NCBI GenBank assembly: GCA_001557505.1
Contig: LSAX01000005.1
Span: 2,728,001-2,792,000 of the forward strand
Direction: 5' to 3'
Length of the DNA stretch: 64,000 nucleotides
DNA from: Reticulascus tulasneorum
Taxonomy: Eukaryota; Ascomycota; Sordariomycetes; Glomerellales; Reticulascaceae
In this document: piece by piece, positions 11,266 through 23,118 of the stretch
Layout: each line of letters begins with the position of its first letter
How positions within the stretch are numbered: the first letter of the stretch is position 1
The notes under the pieces: model-generated
The model's database searches: none
What the model was told of the DNA's origin: nothing
Seen by the model: the letters and a program-made list of their open reading frames with translations, nothing else
Position numbers and translations under genes: made by a program

Positions 11266-13083
11266 CTACAGCCACCGGGCCGTCAGAAGCAGAGTGAGTG
11301 CACCAGCCCAGCATAAGAGCCATGGGGTGCCGCCTGCCACTAAACTGGCGTCGCTGGTCTCCTGGTCGTTGGTCTCCTGGTCGCGGATGCCCTCGACCTG
11401 GGCTTCAATATCGGGGCATTGGCCGTCAATCATATCCTGCATGGAAGATCGTTTGACCTTGGTAGCCCCAGGGTCTTTCACTCGGCATTCGCCCTCCCGG
11501 TAGCCGCGGCGAAACTCAATCATACGAGCGAAGATGGCCGCCTTTTGCGATGTCGAGAAACTTAGTCCAGGTACGCTGCCGGAACATTTCGAGTACTACG
11601 GTGCGCAACACTCGTCAGTTTGGGTGTTTCCAGTTGGGGAGCACCGCCACTCACGCTCATGTAGTTGTAGATGGGTTGGGGATCTCCACCCACACAAAGG
11701 GTCTGTTCGCATTTGAAGACGATCCCATCCCAGCCCCGAGTCTGCTCTTTCTTGAGTAGTGTCTTAGACGCCTTGCAGTCGCCGGACTCAGATTTGACCC
11801 TGTCCTCAAAGCTGTGGACCAGACCCATCCAATGCCCGGTCTCGTGGACGAGCGCCGATGCGGCACCACCGCGGATGACGCGCTCTTCAATGACGATGCC
11901 GTCCAGTTTTCCGCCGTTGTCTTGGGGATACTTGGCATACTAGAGACTAATCAGCCACTTTTCATACAAGTAGCGGACGATACTTACCCCATAGAGCCCC
12001 GTTTCTCCATTCTCTTTGATTAGCTCATTAACGAGCCAGACGTTCAGCGTTAGTCTGCCAGCTTTGTGCGCTTGCTTTTGCCACTGCTGGAGACGCTGTT
12101 CGCCCTTTGTAACCACCGACCAATCATCATCCACCGCCTTGGGCGACCATGACGTGTCGCCAGCTAGCTTAAACGTGATGCCTATGGGGTTGAAGACCGA
12201 GTTAAGCAGGTCGAACTGAGGCTATGGTCAGACCTGAACCATAAGGTAACAGCTACCATCAAGGTAGAGCGAGACTTACCTGGTCTTTCATCCTCTGGGC
12301 TAGATTGTAAGGCTTGTCAGCCATCTTGGAGGCGCGAATGTAGTGGTACCAGATATCGACATTGATGTTAGTCACGACCTTGCATTTATCGAAGCCGACT
12401 AGGCTCCTGGCGCCGACTGTGCGCTTACGCAGGAGATCCTCGCTCATGGAATACGGGATCAGGCCGCGTTTTGCCATCGCAACGCTGCACGTGGACACGT
12501 TCTCAGGGATGGTGATGATACCCTCATCGACAGGCGCCGGCGCGTTGTTGACAAAGTCCTCAAAGAGGACAGTCTCCATGATGGCAACCTTCTGGGCTTC
12601 TTCTTCCGATAGCTGCCGTTCGGGAACGTTGGCTGTCGCCTCGCCGCTCCACTCCTCTGGAGTTATGAACTGGGGTGGGACCTCTATCGGCGACTCAATC
12701 CCTTCGGCAGGATCCACCTCCTCCAGCCCTCCATCACCGGTGGCTGTGGGTCCAGCTGATGTTGACGTGGCCGTCCCTTCGGAGGATCCGCTTAAGGAAC
12801 CGGAGACAGAGCTTTCGCCTGTAGCAGAAGATAAGCTTGAGAAAATAGCCTCAGTGGAGGTTTCTTCGTTGCTGCCCGGCGTTGTGGTGGTGGGTGCCTC
12901 AGGGCTGGAGTCACTCGAGTCGGGAGTTGTCGTCGTCGTCGTCGCTGGGGACTCTGGACTAGTGGTGACAGTTGGTACTTCTACGGACAGGCTGGTGGAG
13001 TCGTCCTGGCCGGAGACGAACGCAGGGTTGAGCATGAGCGCCGCGCCCAGGAGGTAAGGTACGAACAGCTTCATCTTGCACAT
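11266..13083 (-). CDS. Cell-surface M43 (pappalysin-like) metalloprotease
   Basis: Four exons (13083-12280, 12215-11988, 11939-11655, 11595-11266) join in frame to 548 residues. A signal peptide (MKLFVPYLLGAALMLNPAFVSG) is followed by a Ser/Thr/Pro-rich segment of about 120 residues, a likely O-glycosylated region. The catalytic zinc motif HETGHWMGLVH lies near residue 376, with Glu as base and three His ligands. It is followed by cysteines and the Met-turn NYMSYSKC typical of M43B, created across the last splice junction. The C-terminus (TPWLLCWAGALTLLLTARWL) predicts a GPI anchor or membrane tether. M43 fungal enzymes are usually secreted and about 280 residues long, so the long stalk and tether are additions. 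A start three codons downstream (13074) is equally good. Confidence 0.88.
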
Positions 13084-14058
13084 CTCTTTTTGTGGACAAT
13101 GCAATAGTAGTATTGGTATGGGGGAAACACTTTGCACAGAGTCAATTACAGCCAGCAGCCCCCCGGGAGCCGCGATGCTCATATACACGTTTTGCGAGGG
13201 CCTCGAGCCAAACCCTACGTTGCGAATGACCTCTCATTTCAGCTGCCTAGGAACGTGGCGTCTTTGGGAGTGATGAATGCGAACAAACCAATCCCGAAGC
13301 ACAGAATAGCCTGGCCTGTTCGACGCTTGGGTCGTCGTGGAATCTTCCCAGAGCGCGGCTGAGCCAGAGTTTCCTTGCTAGGCAGTGAGCAGACTTCATC
13401 GCATAGAAAAGAGCCAGGAAGGGGAGATTCCTGTGAAACAAAAGGAATGGTTCCGCCAGTGGGCTAGTAGGCATGTCAGGCGTGTAGGCAAGAAGGTAAA
13501 CCCTGCTAAGGATTTAGTAGTCGGTCTGGAACCAATTTGCCGTCTAGTGCGGTTCCTTGGCACTTGTTTGCGTCTTCAGCTCACCTGCACGCCCCGCAAC
13601 TAACGCTAATTACTGGACATTAAGCGCTCTTCAGAACAACCAAGCATTAAGTCCAATTACGCGCTAGAGTTTTTAAGATTAGGGTGTTATTTTGGGTGCT
13701 CCCAGCTCGCGGGGACGCATACTACCTTACCTTACACAGGAATGTGATGCAGCGTCCGCGGTCCCTTTGGAAAACTTATGTGTCTGTTCGCTGGCGCCGT
13801 GTGGGCATTATGGAAATATCTTACATTTCTGCTTGCGCTTGCGCTCTCGATAGGTCTTTGGTTGCTTGCTGTTGGCCTTTACGCCAACAGGGCGGTGGCG
13901 GTTAGTCAAGAGATCTTAACGCGATGGACTGCATGCATCAGAGGAGGCCATGATTCAACCACTCGAGTGGCGTTCGCAATAGTTGCCAGCAAAGTGCTAA
14001 CATTAACTTCCATTCATTTTGCTCCATGTGACTTGCGAGCATGCAAAGAAACTGGCTC
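13084..14058. other. Gene-free 1-kb spacer
   Basis: This is the upstream region of the M43 gene and the 3' side of the hydrolase gene. Short ORFs only; no gene recognised. Confidence 0.5.
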
Positions 14059-15041
14059 TTACTCTTTCAGAAACGAGCTCACAATCGAAAGATACTTTTC
14101 GGGCTGCTCAAGGTTTCCCAGGTGGCCGGCGCCAGGTATGGTGATCCACTTAACCTTGTCGATGCCCCAGAACCAAGCCTCCACGCACGAGTCCTGCGCC
14201 TCGTCGTGCTCCCCATTCAGGACCAACGTTGGTACCTTGATCTTCTTGCACTCCTCGCTCATGTCGAAGTCTGCGTGCGCTGTTAGTCTTGCTTTCCCTG
14301 GCATACGGACCACGTACCTCTCAAGTTTCCAGTGATGGTGATTTCGCTTGGTCCGCACATCGTCAGGTACACGGTGTCGTCCTTAGCCACCCACTCAAAG
14401 GCCTCGTTCAGTCCATCCGGAAAAGGCCACAGCCGGCAAAGGTGTACTTTGTAGTATTCGAGCACTGCCGCCTCGTACTCCTCTGACTCGTAGTCGCCGT
14501 CCTTGTCAGCCTTCTCAATGGCTTTGCGTACGTCCTTCGGCATACCCTCGAGTAGCTTCCGCTGCGCAACCTCCCATTTCTTCATACTGATCGGTCCGCT
14601 GGCAATGATAAGCTTGTTGAGCCCCGCGGCGAACTTGGCCTCGGAGACAGCGACCTTGGCGGCCATCATGGCGCCCCAGGAGAGGCCGTACAGATCAAAT
14701 GAGCTGACGCCTAGCGCGCTGAGCAGGTTCTCGAGTTCTGAAATGAAGAGCTCAACGGTCCAGAACTCCTCGTCAAGTCGCTTCTCGCGAAAATGAGTGC
14801 TCTTTCCGCACCCGATTTGGTCGTAGTAGATGACCGGCTGCCCGGTCTTGGCCGGCAGCGGGTCGAAGGTCGGTGGAAGATACGTGTGCGGGATTCCCGG
14901 CCCCCCATGAAGCGTGACTAGCGGTCGGACGCCGGAGGACAGGTCGCCCACGACGCGATACCATGTGTACGAGGTCTTACCTTCCGGAAGGGTCGGGTAG
15001 TTAAACGTGACGGTGCCCTCTGTGATCTTTGTCGTAACCAT
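14059..15041 (-). CDS. Proline iminopeptidase-like alpha/beta hydrolase (peptidase S33)
   Basis: Two exons (15041-14318, 14279-14059) give 314 residues; the 38-nt intron has donor GTACGT and a CTAACAG end, short but in frame. The S33 hallmarks are present: oxyanion motif HGGPG at residues 45-49, YYDQIGCGKS near 72, nucleophile elbow GLSWGAM with Ser121, Asp in NGEHDEA and His in GAGHLGNLEQP. The length matches fungal prolyl aminopeptidase-like proteins. There is no signal peptide, so it is probably cytosolic. Family members remove N-terminal proline from peptides or hydrolyse small amides and esters, and many sit beside secondary-metabolism genes; here a P450 lies just upstream on the same strand. 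The exact substrate is unknown. Confidence 0.9.
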
Positions 15042-15596
15042 TTTTGGAGTTGTGTGATTTTCGAAGGTTCTTGCAATTTACTGTCAGAAGAGGGGGCGAC
15101 TAGATATATCTTACATGAACTAACTGACAGGGATTCGCCTTCCTTCGCGTGTTACCTCAAGCTTGAATGTCAGCGTCGGATTCGGGAGGGCATGACAGCC
15201 AGTATTTGCAACAGTGAGACGTTGAGTAGGTACTTAATATGAGCTAGTGGGCAATTTGTTAGTTCAGAAGGATGGAGCCAAACAATCGCAATGAGATTAT
15301 GTTAATAAAAGCCCACTTGTACGAGTCTCACATCAGCAACGAACGGGGGCACGGCGCCCACTCGTACAGCCAAACCACTGGCAGAAGATGCCGCAGGACA
15401 ATCACGGGACAGACACCAAACTCGCTGACGCATCTGTATCACATGCAGGCCGATCGAATTATTTGGGTATTTCCATTGCAACAATCCTGGTGAACTAAAA
15501 GTAGCTGCTTGCACCGCAATAGCGACGGCGCAATTTAAGCTCTGCAAAGCGCCCATCAACTCCTTAGCTATGCAACTGAATTGAAAGTCCACTGAC
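15042..15596. other. Spacer between hydrolase and P450
   Basis: It contains the hydrolase promoter and the P450 3' UTR. No gene is visible. Confidence 0.5.
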
Positions 15597-17338
15597 TTAA
15601 ACGGTGCTGGCTTCCCGTTCAGTGACCCGCATCCACATCTCCGATTGAAAGAACACGCCGGCACAGATTGATTTCCACGGCTGTATCGGGTTGACCACTG
15701 CAAAGTCGAAGCGACGAAGCAACTGCAAGACTCATTAGCGCAAAACTTGGAACATGAGAGCTTCACATACCTCCACAAACACCTTGTTCAATGACATGGC
15801 GGCGATACTCTGGCCCAAACACTTCCACCTGCCGTACCCGTAAACAAGCTCCATGGCGTTCTCCATCTCTCGCAATTTCTCGGCCGGCGTCTCCAGCCAC
15901 CGCTCCGGACGGAATACATCTGCATCGCTTCCCCAGGTCTTCTCGTGCCGGAAAATGCCCCACGCGCAGTAGCCGATGGACGTGCCCCCTGGTAGAAAGA
16001 CACCGTCCCACTCGTCCCCACCCTCTGGTACCTCCTTGGCGAGGAGACTGGCCAGGGGCGGATGTATGCGAAGACCCTCTTTGATGACCGCCTGTAGGTA
16101 GGGCATCTGTCGCGCTTCTGCATCCTTGATCGGCGATGACAGTTTGGTGCTATCAATCTCTGCTCGGAGTTTCGCGAGGGTGCTGGTGCTGGTTATGACG
16201 TGGAGCATGGTGGCGCGAATCGCCGTCGCGAGGGGGTCGGATCCGGCCACACTTTTTGACGCATGTCAGGGACTGTGACATGAACTGTGAAGGAGTACTT
16301 ACATCGGGACAACCCCTTCCGTCTCGGCCGCTTTCTGGGTGATTCCGTGCTTCTGGAACGACCCGAGCAAGTCCGGAAGGGTGTCGTTGTCGGAACCCCA
16401 CCGTGCCTTGCACTCTCGCTTCACAGTACTGTATGTGTCAGTCAACTACAGCTCGTACCGCATAGATACACGTACCCAATGATCATGCCGAACCCCGGGA
16501 GAGTCTCCGGCTCAGGCAGTATCGGTTTTATGAACCGAGAGCCCATAAGCTTGATCACCCAGGGCAGTTGCGTCAGAGCTACCATTGACGGGACATTGTC
16601 GACGTTGGCCTTCAAGAAGCCGCCGACGTCTTCATCTGCGGCAAGGAAGCCAAGCGACTTTCCGAGAGTAATGTCGACGATGACATCCATAGCGAAGTAC
16701 GAAGCCGTAGGACCAAAGTCCATGGGAGTTGACGAGCCGCACTTGCCTTGAATGAGATGAATGAGAGCGAGAAGGCTGGCGTCGATCTTTGCCTCGATAC
16801 CTTGCCCATCCTTTCCTGAGTACTGAGTGGCTTAGCCCGTGAAGATTGCAGCCGGGTGACAGGAGAACTTACTCCGGAAGCCATCTGCGACCGCAACCGA
16901 CTATGCGCCTCGTCGTTTCTCATAGATATGACATTGTCTTCTGTTGGATCAAGCCGCATTGCATCATACCAGTCTGCGCGCTTGTACTTGGTGCGCACCG
17001 CTAGAACGCGCCGCAACAGCAGCGGATCCGAGGTGATGATGCCATTGGGCGAGATCCGAGCGATTGTGCCTGGGATTTGGTATCAGCCAACCGCGATCTG
17101 AAGACAGCATGCAGTAAGGACGCGTACCGTATTTCCTGCACACGTTGTACAGGTCCAAATGGGCTTTCTGCCCGCCCAGGACGCGGAGGAGCCAGAGCTT
17201 GGAGAAACCAGCCGCAGCGGGTCCTTTTATGTGCCGCAATCGGTACCAAGCTGTGAGGGAGCTGCTGATCCACGCGGCGACCAAGAGCGCGCCGGCTACC
17301 GCAAGCAGCGCCATCGGACCGTGTATCGGCGAGATCAT
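15597..17338 (-). CDS. Cytochrome P450 monooxygenase, six exons
   Basis: Exons 17338-17128, 17069-16873, 16822-16476, 16428-16303, 16251-15771 and 15722-15597 total 1,488 nt, giving 495 residues with every junction in frame. An N-terminal hydrophobic helix (MALLAVAGALLVAAWISSSL) anchors it in the ER. Canonical parts follow: the I-helix VAGSDPLATAIRA near residue 295, the ExxR motif KEGLR near 350, the PERW motif in DVFRPERWLE, and the heme loop YGYGRWKCLG with the Cys thiolate near residue 446. The I-helix has AGSDP where A-G-x-D/E-T-T is usual, so the proton-relay threonine is not in its normal place. The sequence is of the pisatin-demethylase/benzoate-hydroxylase-like fungal type; the family is inferred and the substrate unknown. 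Confidence 0.93.
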
Positions 17339-17697
17339 CTCAATGGCTCCAGATCGCCTTTACGACGAAGATGAGAGATGAAGCCAGAGTGCATTGCGGG
17401 AGCATGAGCTGGGAATCCCAGATAAGAGGTCTGGTGGATCCGCCCCGCTGCGCTAGTCTTGGCTTTGCCTAGTGTACGACTAGCTTGCTCCATCGTCTCC
17501 ACGGGATGCATGGGGGAACCTACGAAGTATACCACGTTCGAAGTTATATTAGACGAATTGGTCTAGCCCGGGAAAATGTATGCGTACGGACGTAGCCATA
17601 TCACAGTCACGTTCTCGGTATTACATAATAAATTATGTTCCCGCCCAAGGAGCAAATCCCCTACTCATCCCACAAGAGCATTGATAGCCCACCACCA
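17339..17697. other. Spacer upstream of the P450
   Basis: It holds the P450 promoter and the lactonase-like gene 3' end. No feature is recognised. Confidence 0.5.
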
Positions 17698-18900
17698 TCA
17701 GGCAATGTAATACGGACTATCTGTCGTCCACTCCGCCAGTGCCTCCTGATGGTCAATGACTCCCGTGACAGGGTCTCTTGCAAACAGCAGCAGCCGGTTC
17801 GGCGCCGAGTACTGGTTTCCTACCGCGATCAATTTGCCGTCCCTGGTGACCGCGAAGCTCCTCGGCCACCTCCCGCCGGATGCCGATGCGCCAACCAAGT
17901 GGAGGCTGCCATCGCTCAGGTCAATCTCGTACGATACGAGGGTGTCGCTCTCCTTCCCTTGGTGCGCGCTACTGAAGTCATTCCTCACTGACACGATGAG
18001 GTGATTGGGATCTGGCGCCGTAATCTCGGAGGGGATCGCCACGCCTGAACCGTCGCCGAAGCCAGTCGCGAATGTGCTGTCGTTGTAGAACTGGCGAAAG
18101 GTCAAATCACTCCCGTCGCCCGTGTACTCTGCTTCGAAGCCGTGCAGCGAGTTGGTCAGCTCGCCGAGCACGTAAAGAAACGTCTTATCCGTGCCGCGGA
18201 CGAATACGCCGTGGCGTGGGCTGTTCCCGGGCTCTGTAAAATGCGGGCCTACCTCGACAAGTCGACCATCCCACCCTATACGGTACACCCGCAACGCATC
18301 TGCGCCGCGGTCAAAGGCGACCATGAAAGTTCCGGACGGATCCACCGCCACGCCATGCACATATGGCTTATCCTGGAGTGTGATGTTCGGCCCCGATTGC
18401 GACATCGTATAGTGAAAGCTCTGAATCTCGATGAGCGCATCCGCTTCGGTCGTGTCAACGACTGAGACGCCGCCGCCCGCATAGTGCGCGAGGACCAGAC
18501 GATTGGGTGCGTAGAGCTCGCCGGCGGCCGGTTCGTAATCTGTGGTGAGATTACTCAGAATTGACAGGTCATCTTCTTGAACGAAGCCACAGATCCGGCG
18601 TTGGATATCGTCTGCGTATCTTTGTCAGTCGCTAGAATTAAACGTCCTTGATCGTGCGGGACGTACATATGCCTCATTGAGGCAATACAGTGTCCCAGTC
18701 GCACGGTCAATATCTAGCCATGCCGGGTTATATCCGCAATCCGTCGTCGATGCTGCTTCGTGGAATGAATAACCGCCATCAAATGCGACCAAATCTAGGC
18801 GACTGACAACCCCGCCGTAGTTTGCGACGAAGAGGCTTCGCTGAGTAGATGCGGTGACCAGGGCAGCGAAGCCAACGACCGAGCTGAGTGACAGATTCAT
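17698..18900 (-). CDS. Secreted lactonase-like beta-propeller protein with a frame break
   Basis: The signal peptide MNLSLSSVVGFAALVTAST is followed by SLFVANYGGVVSRLDL and WLDIDRATGTLYCLNEA, the first blade of the 6-phosphogluconolactonase / cis,cis-muconate-cyclase family. Exon 1 is 18900-18667 and exon 2 starts at 18611. Exon 2 opens as GSVASFKK and then stops at a TGA near 18552. The next frame carries the rest without gaps: SILSNLTTDYEPAAGELY, PYVHGVAVDPSGTFMVAFDR, GNSPRHGVFV, SASGGRWPRSFAVTRDGKLI. One base appears to be missing near 18577. The family is a seven-bladed propeller that opens or closes small lactones. Either the gene is disabled, the sequence has a one-base error, or an unusual splice (donor inside TGTLY) is used. 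Confidence 0.8.
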
Positions 18901-20172
18901 GGGTTTTATGTTCAGTCCCTTTCAAGATAGTTTTGATTGTATCTTGAGTTCTCGGGACCGTCTGACTGCCCGCTTGTCTTATATAGCTGGTATATGGCGT
19001 CGCAAAACGATCGCCGGAAGCTGTGGATTACTTATCAAATCACATACATGTACTTGGCAACGAAACTGCCCAATGACGCCCAGCACCGGAGGTAAGTCAA
19101 GTAAAGTGTTGTCTTTCAGATAGTTGACGAAAGACCTCCTATAGCTTGAACTAGAATCCAAGTCCCTTCTTTTTCAGCGCAGATGGTGGAGGGTGGTAGA
19201 CAAAAGATCTGTAGATTTAATACCTCTTCGCGCCGCACGGCTTCTCACATGGCTCCTTGAATTCTGAGGAGTTCAAGTAAATCTCGCTTTAACCTCTCAG
19301 CTGAACTTATTCGGGACCGGGGACGTAGAAGAAAGCAAGGGATATTAAGGTATGTTGCTGTTGAACTATACGCAGGATCAATAGTGCGACAGAAACTCCA
19401 ATCAAAATCTGCCTAGCGGCTTACGTGTAATTATACGGAGGATCCGCCTACTTCAATAATGCAGGCCAGATCATGTACCTAACCAAAGGAGCACCTTTCT
19501 GGTCGAAGTTGGGACCAGCAACCACTATATTGACAAAGAAAATATGCCACAGGATTCCGTCAGTGATGTACTTTGGGCCGTTTCTGTTTTGGATGCGCGC
19601 CGACATACCTTTGTGAATATCGGCATGTCCACCACCAGGTTTCGGTACTGCTGGCTGATGCAGGCAGCGCAAATGGGTTGTCGCGGCATGCATCCACGAT
19701 ATCGGTTTGAAAAGTCGTAAAGCATGTCATAATTTACGTGTTACTAGTTACAAAGTATCCATACATATTATTTTCAGAAATTAAATGTTGGGAGGGAAAT
19801 AGTTAAAGGTGATGATTTATCGACCGTCCAAGTACGATGTCTCGTCTGTTAAGCATATCAATTGTCTCACATGCCCATGTTACTCGAGATCAAATAAAAT
19901 GCGCGATCTTCATGTCAATCTTAGCGGATAGCTGACCGCAATGCCTTGACAGTTTTGTCCCACTCCTCCGTCTTTCTTTTGAGTGCCTCATCTCATAAGA
20001 TACAAGGACTTGGAATACTGGCCTCCATACCTTCAGCAGGATGAATGTAGCAACTTTACAAGATGAAACTACTCCATTGATCATGACAATACCTGTAAGC
20101 GTCTAGCAAGATCTCCATGCCTTAAGGCAGACTTGACCGCGAGAGCTCCAGGAATTATTACTATTCTTGTCT
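18901..20172. other. 1.3-kb gene-free, AT-richer region
   Basis: Composition shifts towards A+T at about 19.2 kb. Only short ORFs without domain character are present. This is the left border of the repeat-rich interval. Confidence 0.5.
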
Positions 20173-21222
20173 ATGATTTTCCATTGCCATGTTAGAGATG
20201 TAATGATTTGGGCGGAAGAATTTGTCAATTCTTTTCCCCATCTCCATCATTATCTAACAAGATTGCATGATCGACTGTTCTCGCCTCTGTACGAAGAGTA
20301 TACAAGGTCGGTGCTCGTGAAATCACTTATGTTGACATCCCACCACCATGACTCAATACTTGGAGTATTGTATACTCCACTTGTGGCCGATGCGCCGCCG
20401 TTCTCGGATCGCTTCGGCTTGCATGCAGCGACCGCATCAATTTTGAACGATATCCGCTTCCTAGTGGATACCATCCTGAGACTGCCGCCAAAGCAGTCAG
20501 AACAAGAGCTGCAGAAACTCAAGGTCACGGCAGAATGGATCCACGACAAGATCTCGAAACTTCCGGATATATTTCCTACGTTGGCCGGGATCGCTGGGGT
20601 TCCAATCAGCGGAGCAGGCGCTGCCGTTCCCGCCGGTTCGTCCAAGGAGCAGTCTCCTGCCAATGTTCCGGTAGAACCATCACTTGTGTTGGCTTCTCAG
20701 CAGACTACATCTGATGCCGCAATAAATCCGCTCAAGGCGCCTAAAGGAAAGTCCCAGTCCGGATCTCAGCCATCGGACTCCCCAGACGGAAACTTGCCAA
20801 GCAATTCTAGCGGTCAAGGCACAATGCCAGATTCCACGTTTGCCACCATTCCTCAGCCCGACTTCGTATATGCCACCGTGCGCCTCACTGCCATGCATCT
20901 CAGCCGTGCCATCATGAACAGGCAGCCGCTGAGTACTGCTATTCAGCCGATGGAGTTTTTGATGCTGTGGGGCATGGCCTGGAGCGTGCCCCTCAAGATC
21001 TGGAAGAATCTCCTTGGAATCTTTATCTGGATTTTCTTCGTCATCATGCCTACCTCGTGCCAAACGCCGCAGGCGCACTACGTTAAAAGTCTCTTGCAGA
21101 TAGGCGCAGTGCAGATGGGGCTAGATAACTGGAAGTTGTGCATTGTTATGCTCCGGCAAGGGATTAGACTGCAGATGTGGTTGCAGGGCGGTGCAAAGGT
21201 GAGGGCTGAGTTGCCCACATGA
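20173..21222 (+). CDS. Fungal transcription-factor-like protein without zinc cluster
   Basis: The ORF has 349 codons from ATG 20173. The C-terminal half (VYATVRLTAMHLSRAIMNRQ, the LWGMAW region and IGAVQMGLDNWKLCIVMLRQ) has the pattern of the poorly conserved C-terminal helical region of Zn2Cys6 regulators. The middle is a Ser/Pro/Gln-rich linker. No Cys6 binuclear cluster is encoded upstream in any frame, so this is either a DNA-binding-less relative or the surviving 3' portion of a regulator. It sits at the edge of repeat-rich DNA, which fits truncation. Family assignment is from pattern only. Confidence 0.5.
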   Translation: MIFHCHVRDVMIWAEEFVNSFPHLHHYLTRLHDRLFSPLYEEYTRSVLVKSLMLTSHHHDSILGVLYTPLVADAPPFSDRFGLHAATASILNDIRFLVDTILRLPPKQSEQELQKLKVTAEWIHDKISKLPDIFPTLAGIAGVPISGAGAAVPAGSSKEQSPANVPVEPSLVLASQQTTSDAAINPLKAPKGKSQSGSQPSDSPDGNLPSNSSGQGTMPDSTFATIPQPDFVYATVRLTAMHLSRAIMNRQPLSTAIQPMEFLMLWGMAWSVPLKIWKNLLGIFIWIFFVIMPTSCQTPQAHYVKSLLQIGAVQMGLDNWKLCIVMLRQGIRLQMWLQGGAKVRAELPT

Positions 21223-21854
21223 TTATGCAAGAGGACAGCCGAATTGCCTCAAGTAGATATTGTCTAATGCCTTCAATTCATTGGTTTCTGTTCTTCAGTA
21301 GCTACTTCACGTCTAGGGAGTCAAGAAAGACCTAGCTCAGAGCTCCTCTGCCCGCTTCGTATTGTCAGTTGTGAGTTGACCCATTTGCTTTGGTAAGATG
21401 AAAACCCGTCTTAAATACTGTGTACCGTCGCGCTGAACACCAGGTATTTGGAAGCCTCTCCCTTGTTATCATATTCGCCAGATATTCAGCAGTGATTAAC
21501 CGGCTTGCCTTGATTAGTAAGTCTAGGCGAGTCAAGGTAAACTAGAATATAAATATAACTAAAAGGCGTAATAACAGTAGGCTTACTGATACTATACGTT
21601 TATTTCTACTAAAGGTCAAATCCATTATTTTAGGAAGTTATTATAATTGTAGTCTAGGGTCTGTATAATAAAACTTTAGTCTAGGTATTGTAAGGTTTGT
21701 GTTAGCTGTAAGCAGGTATTCATGTAAATATCAGGAAAACATTATTCGTTTTTCTGCATTTGCCGAGCATAACAGGCTTACACAATAGGTTTAACACAAT
21801 GAATATAATAACCCTGTATCCTATTCACAATAGCATCTCTTTTCCCACACAATC

Positions 21855-22325
21855 TGTGACGACTTACAAACCTATTGCAAGCATTCTACGGTTACTATAG
21901 CTTTTTCCCAGCTGTGAGTGAGTCCCGTAGAAGAGAGTGACTCTCGCGGAGAGCCACCACATCACGCAGGACTGGGGAACTCTCGTTAAAAACCTATCCC
22001 TAGAAGCTCACCACGTCCCTTGGGACTATAAAACTCTCGGAAAAAGCTATCTTCATGCATGAAATCTGCCAATACATAAAAGCGTACGGATCTCAAAACT
22101 GCTCCGTACACAGCAATTCCAAATCACAGCTTGCATGTTACAGGTTGAAGACCTGTACAGTGGAATACCTTCCTAGCTATATAAGCGACTAGAATAGCTA
22201 GCCTGTCGGTTAGTTATTGCTTACCTTTTGCACTCGTGGTCGAGCCAGCGGGTGCACTAGGCCGCGTTACCGCGGACGGATGTTACGCTAGCCAGTATTT
22301 GCCCCTCTGGGGTCAACCCGTTACA
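21855..22325 (+). mobile_element. Possible solo or 5' LTR of a retrotransposon
   Basis: The segment begins TGTGACG and ends CGTTACA, near-perfect inverted termini of the TG...CA type. A TATA-like CTATATAAG sits inside at about 22182. It is followed by GTTGGGAGGG, reminiscent of a tRNA primer-binding site. No coding sequence follows and the flanking 5-mers (caatc, gttgg) are not a target duplication, so if real it is an old remnant. Confidence is low. Confidence 0.3.
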
Positions 22326-22686
22326 GTTGGGAGGGAATAGCGTCTCTATGGGTTGCAGCTACATCACGCGCTTCAGAGTTTACAGTAGGGTGCAATTAGC
22401 TTGTAATCATAGCGAAATGGCTTCCAAAGGCTAGCGAAATAGAGAACCCCCAGCCCAAGGGTGGTACGCGTAGGTGGTCAGAAACTAGTAGTGCCTTACT
22501 GAGCAATACGAGAAAGTGGCCCCGCGTAAGCGCGCCAAGGCCACGGTGAACCTCGGGTGCTGCCGCCCTTCAGTTGCTCGTGAGCTTAAACCTCCGCACG
22601 CGATGATGAGTAATCTCGGATGAAGAGATGTATGGTAAAAGTTTAGGCTTCTTTGTTCTTCCGAGTTTCGGGCAGTCTCTACCAAG

Positions 22687-22921
22687 AGGTGGCCGCATCT
22701 CCACCCGCACCAAGAGGTGACCACTGAAGAGGCACACAGGGCAAAAGTGGCGATTACTGTATGTGTGTCTAGCTATGAAAAGGGGAGGGCCCCGGCCGGC
22801 CAGCGGCCTAGAACTAAGGGTGGGCCCCGGGCAGTGGGCACAGACCACTACACCTGCTTGACACATTAACAACCGCATCCGCACCCGCACAAAGAGGTGA
22901 CCGCATCCGCACCCGCACCAT
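22687..22921. repeat. GC-rich minisatellite motif, three copies
   Basis: Copies of a motif CCGCATCCGCACCCGCAC followed by (a/c)aAGAGGTGACC occur at about 22692-22720 and twice at 22869-22919. The copies in the second cluster are in direct tandem. They lie in otherwise AT-rich DNA. Confidence 0.7.
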
Positions 22922-23118
22922 GTATCTAGTAAGCTTCAGAATAAGTTGTGAATTTCTTGATGTGCAAAGGCGAAGCTGCTGTTCAACAAGGTGGTTTGAA
23001 TTACTTCGCTTCCACACTTACAAGTGATGGCTCCTAACACAGAATCCATGAAGCTGACATCAAGTGCTCACCTTTTCAAGCCGGGCAAGCCAGTTAGTTT
23101 TGATGCCTTGTAGCATAC

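Noticed and set aside
12362..13057. 231-codon plus-strand ORF opposite the M43 protease
   Set aside because: It mirrors the Ser/Thr-rich stalk codons and has no independent features.
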